64,000 bases of DNA, from contig JAGKQI010000091.1 of NCBI GenBank assembly GCA_018806915.1, positions 1,426,001 to 1,490,000 of the forward strand, in the 5' to 3' direction. The notes under the pieces are model-generated. The model was not told where the DNA came from, ran no database searches, and saw nothing but the letters and a program-made list of their open reading frames with translations. Positions 21,083 to 31,138 of this stretch are shown in pieces. The first letter of the stretch is position 1. Each line of letters starts with the position of its first letter. The DNA comes from Phytophthora colocasiae. Taxonomy: Eukaryota; Oomycota; Peronosporomycetes; Peronosporales; Peronosporaceae. The translations under genes were made by a program, and so were the position numbers.

Positions 21083-22094
21083 CTACTGGTCCCGGTCGTT
21101 TTTTGGATGAGCGACCAGGATCTCGTCATCGGCGTGAGCGACTGCAGCGTGCACCGGCGCAGGCGCGCAGCATACTGCCGCGCAATGACCCAACTTCCCA
21201 CAACGATGGTAAGTTAGCGAACGAGAATTGCGGCTGTCGCGCGGGTAGTACCGCCGGTTATTCTCCGCGGCATCGACGGCATCGATTTCCATTGGCTCGG
21301 GTATCGCTGTCCGAGCGTCCACTGGCAGTTGTCGCGAGTACGAAGCGGATACCGTGTAGTTCTCGCGCAATGCGAGGGTGAACACCTCTTCCAGCGACTT
21401 CGGCTCGGTGCGCGTGAGGCAATATCGCGTCATTCCTGCCGAACACGAAGACGTGGACCTGCGAAGCCATGTTGATGGGGCTCGTGACGATGCACGAGGC
21501 CAGGTGGCGAGTTTTCTGTACGTAGCCGCGCATAGATATCTTGCCCTGCTTCAACGCGAAAAACTCCGCACGCATCCGCGATTCATCTTGCGGAAGCTCG
21601 AACGCAAGTCGAAGGTCTTTCTGGAGACTTTCCAAACTCGGGAAAGCGTGTTGGTCCACAACAAGCTTGCCGAGGGTCCACTCCTTCGCCTTCCCCGACA
21701 AACGCGACAGGAGGAAGTTCACTTTCGCCTTCGGCGCCTCGATCAGTCTCGAGGCAATGGCGATGTCGATATCCCTGAACCAACGGTTCAGGGGCAGTCG
21801 GTCTTGGCCGGCGCCGGAATACATCGACGTCTCCATCTTCACCACATCGTTCCAGGAGGAATACGACGGAGTTGACACACGCCGCTTGGCATCGGCGAGT
21901 TTGCGTTCCGTAAACTCTTGGGCAGCCTGGCGTTGTTGATCGGCGGTCGCTGAGCTGAGCAGCGACATGACGACAAACTCACCAAACACGGTAGCGAGGC
22001 AGTGAAGGGCGTCCCACTCAACCCGGGTGAGGTGGGGAAAACTCGTGTGGTCAAGGGTTACACCGGACCCTTCGGAAATCAGAACTTGGCTCAT
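21083..22094 (-). pseudogene. Gypsy Gag, frameshifted, altered zinc knuckle
   Basis: ATG 22094 opens a 278-aa frame with the Gag core '[20 protein letters not shown]', '..[10 protein letters not shown]' and '[11 protein letters not shown]'. A frameshift near 21430 moves the rest to another frame (21433-21083), which ends with 'YHRCGKLGHCAAVC', a CCHC zinc knuckle whose first Cys is now Tyr. Gag would form the nucleocapsid and bind element RNA. Confidence 0.8.
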
Positions 22095-22115
22095 CTTGGT
22101 CTTGGACGTTGGAAG

Positions 22116-22441
22116 GACTACTAAGTGCTACCAGGCGTAACGGGGTAAGAGATACCGTCACTAGCGTACACTGTAGATAAGAGGAAGCTTGTAATAATAA
22201 GCTCAAGTCTTGTCTTTAGGTGATATCAACTCTATTTATGTATGGGACGGGGGCGAAGCCCTCCTTACCCTTGTGAACCACTCAAATCTAAGTCTGCATC
22301 TGATTGGAAGAAATGGGTCTGGCTCTCCACATTCAATCAATCAAAACATGACAGCAGATCACACGCTTGCCGTGTGACTGCACCTACTTTTGTGTATGTA
22401 CCTATGTAGCTTCTACCTACTTATGTAAATGGCCCTTTACA
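22116..22441 (-). mobile_element. Gypsy 5' LTR and primer-binding site
   Basis: The minus strand has TGGTAGCACTTAGTAGTCC at 22133-22116, the primer-binding site, starting with TGG as complement of a tRNA CCA end. The LTR runs from 22441 (TGTAAAGG...) to about 22134, near 306 bp. The second gypsy (28489-28906) has a very similar primer site, TGGTAGCACTCGTAGTC. LTR limits are inferred from the TG start and primer site because no partner LTR is available. Confidence 0.6.
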
Positions 22442-22449
22442 TGTTCCCT

Positions 22450-23510
22450 GGACAACGTCAATATTTTTGGCATCTACATCATCCAGTGTTAAACGGCCAG
22501 GACTATCGATGCACACGCCGGAGTTCTTCTCCACGTAAGTAGACAATTTTGAGAGGACACCATCCATTTCCTCAGCTGTGTTTACGGCACTTGCAAATGC
22601 ATCTGCAAGTTCCTAAGACAATATTAGTTAACCCTTTCGCGAACATCGTAGCATTTTGCCCCCAACGACGGTCTTTGCAAAAGTGGGTGCTGTTTGTACC
22701 CACTCGAAGGTAGCAAAATGCTACCATCGAGTCGAAGGGTCGCGTAAACACTACCGTGTTTTGGAACTCGCAGATTGAAGTTTTATTTTTGGCCAATAGC
22801 AGAGCTTATTTAAAAGGCTTCGAAGGTAGCGTTTTGCTCCCATCTGTGTTGTAGCCATCTGAACGGTCGCCGACCCTTCGAAATGGCTACACATCGAAGG
22901 TAGCGTTTTGCTACCTTCCATTTTCAATTGTCTTGAAATTGTATAGCATACAAAGTCACTGTGTTCGCGAAAGGGTTAAGATAAAATAAATCGAAAATTA
23001 AAATACATGCTTGCAGGTCTTCTCGTCATTTTGTGCCACAGTGTATAATCCGGCGGACAGTGAGACGATTGTGCTTTAAAAATCGAGTCACCCACGCTCT
23101 TAGAGCCAAAATGGCGAGCTAGAGCAAACGCTGGGTCGAACTTAGCGATTATGAACATGATGAATTCCACGGTGACGCAACGACCGTTTTCGCGTCGCAT
23201 TTCAGCGATCCCGTCGATTAACCTACAATACAAATAGATTAAGTTTTAATTTCGGTGAGTTAATAAAGTTGAGAACTTACCGCGATTCCAGCTCTGGAAT
23301 TCTAACATACTTCTTCTGCTGCGTTTGTAAAGTGGTGTAGCATTTGTTAGGAACTTTAGCCTTTGCTGTTGGTAAAGTTTTATTTCTGAGCTTTCCAGCG
23401 ATTCACAGTGGACCTATGTACTTTGAAGTCTTTAGCAACCGCAATAGCTGATTGGGCTTCAGCCGCGCAAGCTTCCTTCAGACACCGCGTTTCAGTGAGA
23501 TACATAAAGT
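22450..23510 (-). pseudogene. Pogo-like transposase, N-terminal part
   Basis: Minus strand, about 23500-23370: 'EACAAEAQSAIAVAKDFKVH' plus 'RSTVNRW', a psq-type helix-turn-helix. Then about 23340-23280: 'YTTLQTQQKKYVRIPELESR', joined through an intron (about 23279-23225, GT...AG) to 'LIDGIAEMRRENGRCVTVEF', the layout of a CENP-B-type second DNA-binding domain. A further exon-like piece, 'ELADAFASAVNTAEEMDGVL', lies at 22615-22450 and is cut by the gypsy LTR. A stop within the first block and frame breaks make it dead. Pairing with the C-terminal part at 15578-16040 is inferred from strand, order and family. Confidence 0.5.
22628..22979. mobile_element. TTAA MITE of piggyBac type
   Basis: 352 bp bounded by TTAA on both sides and terminal inverted repeats TTAACCCTTTCGCGAACA / its complement. 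TTAA duplication plus CCCTTTCGCG ends fits a non-autonomous piggyBac-group element. The interior repeats the palindrome ggtagc..5 bases..gctacc (about 22708-22725 and 22903-22919). It sits in intron-like sequence of the pogo-like pseudogene, so it is younger than that gene. Confidence 0.8.
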
Positions 23511-24409
23511 AAAAGCATAGCGTTCATAATAACCGACATGGAACTTCTTTCTGTTGCTGGTTTTTTGTTTACGAATTGCAAAAAATTGTGCACTGCCAGG
23601 ATGGACGTCGTGGCTGACACTTGCCCGTATCAGCAATAAACCTCATAAGGTTTTTGATGTTTTGCTGTTTGCAGACCAATAAAATCTGTCTCACTCCATC
23701 CCCATTTTACCAACATAAGTGTCAAATTGAGACTGAATATAGCGAACGAGGCTTTGTAGTTGATGTGAGTCGAAGAAAGTAGATTTCAAAGTTATTGAGA
23801 GAGAATGAAATCCATGAATTCGTTTTGAAAGATCTATCGAAAAGTATGCTAAAGTTTCAGGACCTATAAGATATGCCGACAGGGGGGGGGGGGGGGTGAC
23901 ATGCAGCTAATTACGATTTTCGAGTGGAATATGGACGTTACGCTGTGATGTGATTGGATATACACTGGATTGTGGGAGAACGGGAGATGTGTAACGAGGT
24001 TATGTCCCGTGCGACAATATGAAGGATCTGTGGAAGAGAAGGAAATTATATTTAACCTTCACCTGTACTGCAAAGGGGCCCAAGATATCAGAAGTGTTCC
24101 TCGGAAAGTGCAAAAACTCCAAGATACATAAACACTCAGTGTGATCGCCGGACTTTCCCCGACGATGAGTGCCTAAAGGTTGGCAGAAAGTCTCTCAGAC
24201 GTACGTATCTCTGAGGGACCTCATCCCGTTGCCGTCCTGTGTGACGATGATGGTTCTAGGATTGTTCTTATACCAACAAGATACCAAGTATCGAACACCG
24301 GACGTAGCGCGCCCGCGCATACCCCAATTGGACTTCGTGCGTTGTAGCATACGTGCTCCGCACCCTGAAAACACTCATGAATTTCTGGTATCACGCATGA
24401 AAACTCTGA
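23511..24409. other. Spacer with 14-base G run
   Basis: No gene recognised. A G homopolymer (gggggggggggggg) lies at about 23883-23896. Remaining frames are short. Confidence 0.4.
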
Positions 24410-24670
24410 TATCACACCATGAAGCCGACGAACATGAGTTCGACGTACATGAGTCTGACGAACATGATTCTGGTAACACAAGTCTGATGTGTCCGGCTTG
24501 TACAAGCAATATTCCAGACATTACCAGTTTCCGACATACAGACTCCGACGTACAAGACTCCGATGATCAGACCCCAGTGTCACGATTCTGGTATTACGAC
24601 TCTGATGTACGTGATTCCGGAGTACATGGTTCCGATGAACATGTCTCCGATGAACATGATTCCAGACCCT
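24410..24670 (+). repeat. Degenerate 15-bp tandem repeat
   Basis: Units like gacgaacatgagttc repeat with many substitutions. One frame reads acidic/His-rich pentads of the type D-E/V-H-E/D-S ('SDEHVSDEHDS'). The frame is open from about 24247 (ATG) to 24672, but nothing upstream looks like a real protein. It may be an expanded minisatellite. Confidence 0.6.
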
Positions 24671-24679
24671 GACGAACAG

Positions 24680-25627
24680 GATACCAAGACTGACACTCTG
24701 AAGTCCACCCCATACTGAAACCAAGTGTACCCAACACGACCTCACGCAATCAAGTGACACGTAACCCACTCATCCCTGTAATGACATCATTAAGTGTCGA
24801 CTCAACAAGATCCGCTGTACCGACTACCATAGTGAGCCCAAGTGAAGATTCCTGAGTTATACTGAGACAAGTGTACATGAGAATATGGAAGACAGAAGAC
24901 AGAGAGATACGAGATAGATAACCAGAGTCCAAATTGCGTTATAACCCCAAAGTCGATTCGTCGGTTCATTGGAAAGTGTAAGACCACGACAAAGCTTTGA
25001 GTCGTGTGATCTCTCACCTATCAAGCCCCGTTAGGTGGAGATCAGCGTAACGTAGAGACCTGAGAGGACCCACCTATTCCATTTACTAGTTGGGTCGTTG
25101 GTCTTGTCTCTAGATTTCATATTGTACGTTTGGACAGGTTCTGGGAGCTAGACAGTCGCTCTCAGGACGCTCGGTAGACTGTTATATATAACCGATAGTG
25201 TATTGGTTTATTTCCCTCTATATATTAGAGGGTGGTGCGCGAAGGTTACGGGAATACCAGACAGACCAGGTGTCTGGTGAACATTTCCCTAGTCGACCTG
25301 GAGAACTAGCCCACTGCTCAAGGGCAAGAATAAGAGCAGCTACATATTTGTTTATCAGAACTCTATATTGCGGTTATCTCGGAAGTCTAGTGACAGGACG
25401 TCCCATTGCATTGTATTAATTTGATTCCAGAAAATCTCCGGCGTACACAAGTGTTCACCGAAAAACGTTCGACTCCCAGCGCTCCTGTTAAGACCAGAAG
25501 GACATCCGACGGTCTACGCAAGAAACCTCACTCTCACACAAACTCTCACGACCCCGGCGAGGGTCTCATTACCAAGACAAGGATATCACAAGGTAGCACA
25601 CGCCCACCTTGCTGTGCGACTCTGGTA
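24680..25627. other. Possible solo LTR/leader, plus strand
   Basis: There is a TATA-like box 'tgttatatataacc' at about 25180-25195 and downstream an open basic stretch 'KTRRTSDGLRKKPHSHTNSH' before the second gypsy begins. This could be the LTR and leader of another retroelement truncated by the gypsy. No terminal repeat partner is present, so the call is weak. Confidence 0.25.
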
Positions 25628-26250
25628 TTACATCAGTAGTCGCACTTCCAGGTTCACTGTACGCCCCTGCACCGCGGTAAAAGTTGCACTAACTTCGCAA
25701 CAAACCGGCCAGTCCGCAATGGCCTTAACCTTTGCTGGATCAGCACGAAGGCCATGCTTCCCAATGATGCACCCTAGGAAAGGGATTTCTTCCACGCCAA
25801 AACACGCACTTGTCCGCGTTGGTATACAACTTGTTCGTGCGCATGCATTCAAGCACCGCTCTCACGTGTTCCACGTGCACCTCGACATCAGTCTTGCCGT
25901 ACTCGGCGTGACTGTGGACGAGCACGGCGTTGAAGTACGTCTGTGCGAATGCCCGCAGGGGCCTGAACAACTGCGTCACTAGACGATTAAAGGTTGCATG
26001 CGCATTCGACAGCCCTTGGGGCATGACGAGCCACTCCCAGAGCATACCGCTCGGGGTGCTCACCGCTGTACGCGGGATATCGCTAGCTCGCATGAGCAGC
26101 TGATAGTAGCCATCGCCTAAGTCGAGCACACTATACGTGGTGCAACCCAACATGTTGTTCTGAAGAACATCCTTCCTAGGAATCGGCGTTTGCGCCGAAA
26201 TCGTGGCAGCGTTAAGCTTATTAAAAGCGTGAACGATACGCCACTTTCCA
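25628..26250 (-). pseudogene. Gypsy 2 reverse transcriptase, active site lost
   Basis: Motif A reads 'YSVLDLGDGYYQ', the middle 'TAVSTPSGMLWEWLVMPQGL', and motif C 'QTYFNAVLVHS' where relatives have YFDD, so both catalytic Asp residues of motif C are replaced (Asn-Ala). The thumb '[20 protein letters not shown]' lies in the next frame. This copy could not have been enzymatically active at the time of the change. Confidence 0.8.
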
Positions 26251-27188
26251 TTCGGCTTTCTGACATAGAACGTTGGCGGCGAGTTCGCCAGCCTTCAAGG
26301 CATCGCCAAAGTCGGCGAACGACATCTCCTCTAACTCAAGGAGTTTGGCCACACTCGGCAGTCTGTCCAGCCGGACGCTGCCTTCGGCACTGCCGTCCAC
26401 TCCATCAACCAGAGTGTATAGCTGCCCACAGCCCTCCTGTGCGTTGACACTTGACGTCACGGACGACTCAGACGCAGAGCGTCTAGCCGACGAACGTCCA
26501 CTCGACGGAGTACGTGCCGCCGCACAGGTTATGGCCTTGCCCGGCCCAGTGTCAGTAACACTCAGTGACTGACTCGGTCTACCGCCGACGTCACTAGACG
26601 GAGTACGTGCCGCCGCACAGGTTTCGGCCCCTTCAGGCCCAGTGTCAGTGACACTCAGCGATCCACTCGGTCGACGACCGATGCCGCTCAGCGGAGTACG
26701 TGCCGCTGCACAATCAATGACCGTAACAGGTCCAGTGTCAGAGACACTCAGCGGTCGACTTGGTCCACGACCAGTATCACTCGACGGAGTACGTGCCGCC
26801 CCACAGGGGTTACGTGAGCTTTGCCTACACGTTGACTCACTGTCAACCGGCGCTACGCGCTCAACAGGACTGCGGTCCTCGCACTCGGTGCTGTCCACTA
26901 ACTCGGACACACCGACTTCCAGCATCATAGCCGACTCGGCTCGATGCTCGCGCCAATAGCGCTTCTGCTTCTAGCAGAGGTGGGTTCATGACTCGCCAAA
27001 GCTTCACTAGGAGAGAAGTGCGTAGCACCTAAGGTCTTCGACCTACAATCAATCCATGGCTCATGGCTCTCCAGCCACGTTCTGCCAAGGATGAGGTCGT
27101 ACCTCGAATCCAGGTCCAGGACGAAGCAGCGTTCCTCGCTATCGAAGTCTAAGAACTTCAGCTGCAGGTCCATGGGGACCTTGGCCAC
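26221..27188 (-). pseudogene. Gypsy 2 protease remnant and repetitive linker
   Basis: 27188-26925 has 'YDLILGRTWLESHEPWIDC', the end of a retrotransposon protease fold; the DSG active-site block upstream is degraded ('IDSG' is recognisable in the 27300 region only in another frame). Then 26928-26221 encodes a linker containing about four 31-residue repeats (93 bp) of the form 'CAAARTPSSDVGGRPSQSLS...', at about 26450-26815. Such an expanded repeat between protease and RT is uncommon. Confidence 0.65.
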
Positions 27189-27430
27189 CGTGACACGGAC
27201 GCCCGTTGCTAGACGGACTGTGACTGTGTCACCTCTTCGCGCTCGAAGCGCCTCAGCATATTGCTGACTACCTTCAACGGTGGAGCGTCTGACGTAGCCC
27301 CGAATCGATCAACACGATCCACGGCTTATCAAAGCCCTTCGCGTCCACCTGGACGACCAGCAAGCCCTGCTTGCTCACACGTTCCGTGTTAAAGAGCACG
27401 GAGCTCTTCGGGGCTGAGCCCCAGTGCCTC

Positions 27431-28220
27431 TCACGCACTGCAGAACTCAGTTCTTCCCCAGTAGACCGCCCTGCGTCTACTGGGCGTCGGCGTTTCCCTG
27501 GGCAGAGCCCAAAGCGGGACCCGCGACAGGGTTACGGCCATTCTGGCCGGCGCGCTCTTTGCGCAGAGGGCGTTGGGCCTCAGATGTGCGGGACCGCCAC
27601 ACGTGTAGCACCGGCGGGTGCTCATACGCTGCACCGCAGCTCATAGCTCGGCTACTTCATCTTCAGCATAGCTGAGGTCCATGGGCTTGGGTCCACCTGA
27701 CCTCGTGCTCTTAGCACCGACCCTCGACAACTTAAAGTTGTGTTCGGCATTCAATGCCACACTGGCAGCGTCCTCGAAGATGCGGGGTCTCTGACGGAAT
27801 GCCTCCGTCCTTGCCACGCCAGCTCGCAATCCTTCCATGAAGACGGTCACAGCGACCACCTCGAGTAGAGGGTCGGCAGCCATGCCGGCGATGAGCGTGC
27901 GCAGCTTTTGAACATAGTCCACCAGATTCTTCTTGCCTTGTCGGCATACGAGGAAGGGTGACCGCACGCGATACGCCTAGTTAGCAAATATTTGCGTGAG
28001 CTTGGCCTTTAGCTCGCCCCACGTGAAGAAGGCCGCTTGTACCGACGGCCCAGATGTCAAGGCCCATTCCCGTGCTCGTCCTTCGAGCTTGGAGATGGCA
28101 AACGCCACGCGTTGTCCCTCCAACTGGAGCATGGCGGCCCCTACGGTCATTTCGACCTCTCGGGTCCACAACAGGAGGTTCTTCCCCCTCCTTCCCGTGG
28201 AAGGTATTCACGCTGAGCAT
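27431..28220 (-). pseudogene. Gypsy 2 Gag
   Basis: Starts 'MLSVNTFHGKEGE' at 28220, then in a second frame 'EMTVGAAMLQLEGQRVAFAI' and 'KLEGRAREWAL', the Gag core. The next piece (27967-27641) has 'RQGKKNLVDYVQKLRTLIAG'. After a stop, 'RRCYTCGGPAHLRPNAL' resembles a zinc knuckle. At least three frame breaks or stops. Confidence 0.75.
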
Positions 28221-28469
28221 GACGGGCTTCGATCTCGGAGCAGGGGTTCCCCCTTTTACATTCCGCTGAATGTGCTAAACGAGAGCGTTCTCGTACGAGG
28301 CAAATGCCTCGAGGCGCGCGTTGACGGCCTCCGGCCCTTGAGACACAAGGTGCGCCATATCTTCAGGGCCCAGCAAGGACGTAAGCTTGTTAAGCGAGTG
28401 AGCGTATGCTTCTTGCTCCATTCTCACAGAGAAACAATCTTCAACTCAGGAGTTGGATTGACTACGAGT

Positions 28470-28906
28470 GCTACCAGATGCAGCGGGTCTGCGTAGGTGT
28501 GCACCACACAGAGGAAGTTTAGTTAACTCGTAGAGTCCTGCTTGCAAGGCACTAGCCTTCGGTCCTATACGTAGTCCACTAAATACGGGACTCACTGAAT
28601 CAGTGTCCCTATATTAAAGGAACTAATATTAATTGTGTAAAAAATTATAATTCAGTTTGCATTAAATGCAAACTGAATTGTATTGACTTTTTTGCCCTAA
28701 TCCTAAATGTAACGGAATTAATATCTAGCATACTAATTCCTAATCAAAATGTAACGTGTGGCCCTGAGCCAACTGCCATGGCATGGCTACATATGTGACG
28801 TGCGAGATATACGATGTGTCATACACAGATCTGTGACTTGTTCCTTTGGCCGGTGTCTACCCCACTAATGTAGCCATAGTGCCCAGCGCCGTGTAACCCT
28901 GTTACA
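28470..28906 (-). mobile_element. Gypsy 2 LTR with primer site
   Basis: LTR 28906-28489 starts TGTAACAGGGTTACACGGCG on the minus strand. The primer site TGGTAGCACTCGTAGTC is at 28486-28470. Inside the LTR is a 27-bp perfect palindrome, ttcagtttgcatt-a-aatgcaaactgaa (28651-28677). Its first 95 bp match the plus-strand LTR piece at 29183-29278. Confidence 0.75.
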
Positions 28907-28919
28907 TACTGGCTAGACT

Positions 28920-29278
28920 GTGACCAGGAAAATGTACTTCATGAAGAAAAAGAGCGAGGCATGTTTCACGGCCGCTGCCTTGTTACCAGAAGATAGTTGG
29001 GAACCTGACGCTGAGAATGACGAATACGAAGTGGAAAAGATTTTGGATACCCGCTGGAGCAAACGTACCGGAACGTCTAAGCGCCTCCGCGAATATCTGG
29101 TTAAGTGGAAAGGTGTATGAAACTGAGTGGTTGGATTGCTACTCTGTGAGGCAGATAATTCCGAAGTGCATTAGGTTGGTTTTGTAACGGGGTTACACGG
29201 CGCTGGGCGCTATGGCTACATTAGTGGGATAAACACCGGCCAAAGGCACAAGTCACAGATCTGTGTATGACACGTCAC
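28920..29278 (+). pseudogene. Chromovirus chromodomain end plus LTR start (plus strand)
   Basis: The frame from 28935 reads 'YEVEKILDTRWSKRTG' and 'REYLVKWKG', then after a 1-base frame change 'ETEWLDCYSV', a complete chromodomain ending '..CIRLVL' and TAA. Within 10 bases follows an LTR start, TGTAACGGGGTTACACGGCG (29183), which fades at about 29278. So this is the 3' end of a plus-strand chromovirus whose LTR is related to the minus-strand LTR just to the left. The chromodomain would guide integration to modified histones. Confidence 0.75.
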
Positions 29279-29309
29279 ATGGGAACGGTCGCAAGGATAA
29301 CTTCTGGGA

Positions 29310-29394
29310 AAGAACGGTAACGATTTTAAGGGAAACTGTTTCACATGTGACCAAGTCGGGCACATGTCCAAGGAACAATGGTGACACAGATTTG
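29310..29394 (+). pseudogene. Copia-type zinc-knuckle fragment, plus strand
   Basis: The frame reads 'NGNDFKGNCFTCDQVGHMSK', a CCHC knuckle of Ty1/copia Gag type with the last Cys replaced. Its strand is opposite to the Gag fragment directly to its right, so an inversion separates the two. Confidence 0.55.
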
Positions 29395-29423
29395 CCGTGG
29401 GCGAGGAACGCTTCGTCAGGTGG

Positions 29424-29968
29424 CTAATTGACAGGTGTGCGACTTCGCACATGAAGCCACCTATTCGACTTCGAAGGAACGGTCTTCAGTATCGAGGTAA
29501 CGATTGCAGACGGGATGAACCTACGCGTTGCTGGGAACGGAAGCACCATTAGCTGGTGCGCCTTGTCCACTGATTCCCCCAAAGTCTGGAGACCCTCCTC
29601 ACGCTCGTCGAAAGCGTCCAGATGCTTCGACATAACCGTTCCTTCCTCCATCTTGAACTCGTTCAAGCGCCGTGTCATAGCGAAACGGTTGTGCAGAGTG
29701 GTATGGTTGTAGTACTCCCGAAGAGTGTTCCAAGCGTCCATGTGGACGGGGGGACAGATCTTCGTCGGTGATCCAACTCGATGCCCTGCTCGATGATAGC
29801 CAGTGCCTTGACGTCGTTCACCAGCCACGCCTCAGTGATCTCGTTCTCTGGTGTGATGACTTGAACATGAGCGAGCAGTCCCTCTCTGGCGAGTGTCATC
29901 CTCATGTTGTACTCGCCGTGGAAGTAGTTCCCACTACCCATGAGGACTTCGGCACGCTTGGTCGTCAT
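29424..29968 (-). pseudogene. Ty1/copia Gag, frameshifted
   Basis: From 29968: 'GSGNYFHGEYNMRMTLAREG' and 'EAWLVNDVKALAIIEQGIE'. After a frameshift near 29755: 'DAWNTLREYYNHTTLHNRFA', 'LNEFKMEEGTVMSKHLDAFD' and 'LPFPATRRF', the usual copia Gag (UBN2-type) pattern of W..L...y, L...kM.eG and sLP. Protease and pol are absent. Confidence 0.75.
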
Positions 29969-30272
29969 GTCTTGGAGCGTTCTTGGAACGGTTGAGCGTC
30001 TTGCGGTTGTTATACTGTCGATATTGCGCTTGTGTTATTGGTGGCAAAAGCCTAAGTGATTATATTAAAGTTAACATAGCCTGTTCTACTCTACTCGTCA
30101 TGTCCTCCTAGTAGCTCCACCTTGTTGTGTCCTCGTCGTCATTCTAACTTAGCTGGGTGTCCTCACACGTCGACCACCAAAGTAAGCGTTCCTCTTCTTC
30201 AGCCAATAGGAGAACGGTTCCGTTGAACCATCCAGCTAACCGTGCATGAGATGATGCACCGGTCCAACAGGA
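29969..30272. other. Probable copia leader/LTR debris
   Basis: The sequence upstream (minus sense) of the copia Gag start, with tct/cct-rich stretches and no open frame. A primer site could not be fixed. Confidence 0.3.
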
Positions 30273-30875
30273 ATGCACTGTCGGACAAGTGCTGTACGAG
30301 CATCTCATGAATGTGCTTTACCAGACGAGATCGTAGCACTACATCACATCCTAAGCCTCCTCGACACACTACTACTGACACCAACGGAAGCTCTCAAAGC
30401 TGCAATAAAGGCAAACGACTTGACAAGGAGATACTGGGGAGATTTCCGTGCGGAAACGGCGATCCCCTGGCGCAAGCCGCAGTTTCAACAGATTGATGCC
30501 GTGACTATAATCACCCATGACATATCCACTTGCAGTGGGACTTCTTCGATGGCATTAGATCATCTACCAGGCGGACTTAATGGTCAATCTGATGTCATGC
30601 TTCAGATCATGGTGAAAGGGGCATTGATAGCAGCTCAGAATGGCCACGTCGCCCTTTTGAAGCGGTCCCTGTCCTTCGTCATGGACCAGGCCAACTCCTG
30701 CATTTATAGTTCGGGGAGGCGAGGTGAAGTCCAGAAGATTTTTGATAAAGGAGCTTGCATCAATCAGAAGTTGGTATTTGATGGTATGTGGTCAGGTTTA
30801 CAAAAGAGAAAATGTATCGCGTTGGGAATACATGTAGATACCGCTTCTCCTTGGATAAGGCCGCTTTTCAAATAG
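30273..30875 (+). pseudogene. Ankyrin-like family, degenerate copy D
   Basis: The frame holds 'LHHILSLLDTLLLTPTEALK' and, further on, 'IMVKGALIAAQNGHVALLKR' and 'MDQAN', aligned with the intact neighbour 31139-32941. The middle (about 30400-30480) is in another frame ('KEILGRFPCGNGDPLAQAA' against 'QEILNRFPCDYSDAMAEAA'). The copy stops being similar after about 30780. It lies head-to-tail just upstream of the intact gene, a tandem duplicate that has decayed. Confidence 0.8.
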
Positions 30876-30955
30876 CTTTGAATTAGAAGCTTAGTTAGCG
30901 TCAGCTATAGTTATCTGCTCATCGAGAAGACAATATAGCACGACCAATGTTTGCC

Positions 30956-30980
30956 TCCCCCTCCCCCCCCCCCCCCCCCC
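30956..30980. repeat. C homopolymer (18 bases) in C-rich tract
   Basis: A run of 18 C after ctccccct. It lies about 160 bp upstream of the intact ankyrin-like gene. Such runs are also places of assembly error. Confidence 0.9.
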
Positions 30981-31138
30981 AAAGAATACATGTAGAAGGT
31001 CCGTCCTGTTTTTATGCTATGAAAGTTATGACTCATAACTCATGACGGTCAGTCGTATGGTTTTGAGTAGTACATATTAATAGTACCTAAACTCATCAGA
31101 AATAGTACGATTCTATATAATATTTGTGTACTTTCCCA

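Larger units (their letters stand above)
16610..22441 (-). mobile_element. Ty3/gypsy chromovirus, degenerate, 3' LTR missing
   Basis: Order on the minus strand: LTR (22441-22134), primer site, gag, aspartic protease, reverse transcriptase, RNase H, integrase, chromodomain. That is the Ty3/gypsy (chromovirus) order. At least six frameshifts or stops break it. No second LTR is seen left of the chromodomain; the left end runs into the antisense ORF and pogo-like scrap. The LTR's outer end TGTAAAGGGCC (22441) cuts a minus-strand exon of another gene. Confidence 0.85.
25628..28906 (-). mobile_element. Second Ty3/gypsy element, truncated inside RT
   Basis: Minus strand, from LTR (28906-28489) through primer site (28486-28470), gag, protease region, a repetitive linker and reverse transcriptase. 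It ends within the RT thumb at about 25628; RNase H, integrase and 3' LTR are absent. Multiple frame breaks. Its RT sequence resembles the first gypsy ('GMLWEWLVMPQGLSN' here, 'MLWEWLMVPQGLKN' there), so the two are related families. Confidence 0.85.
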
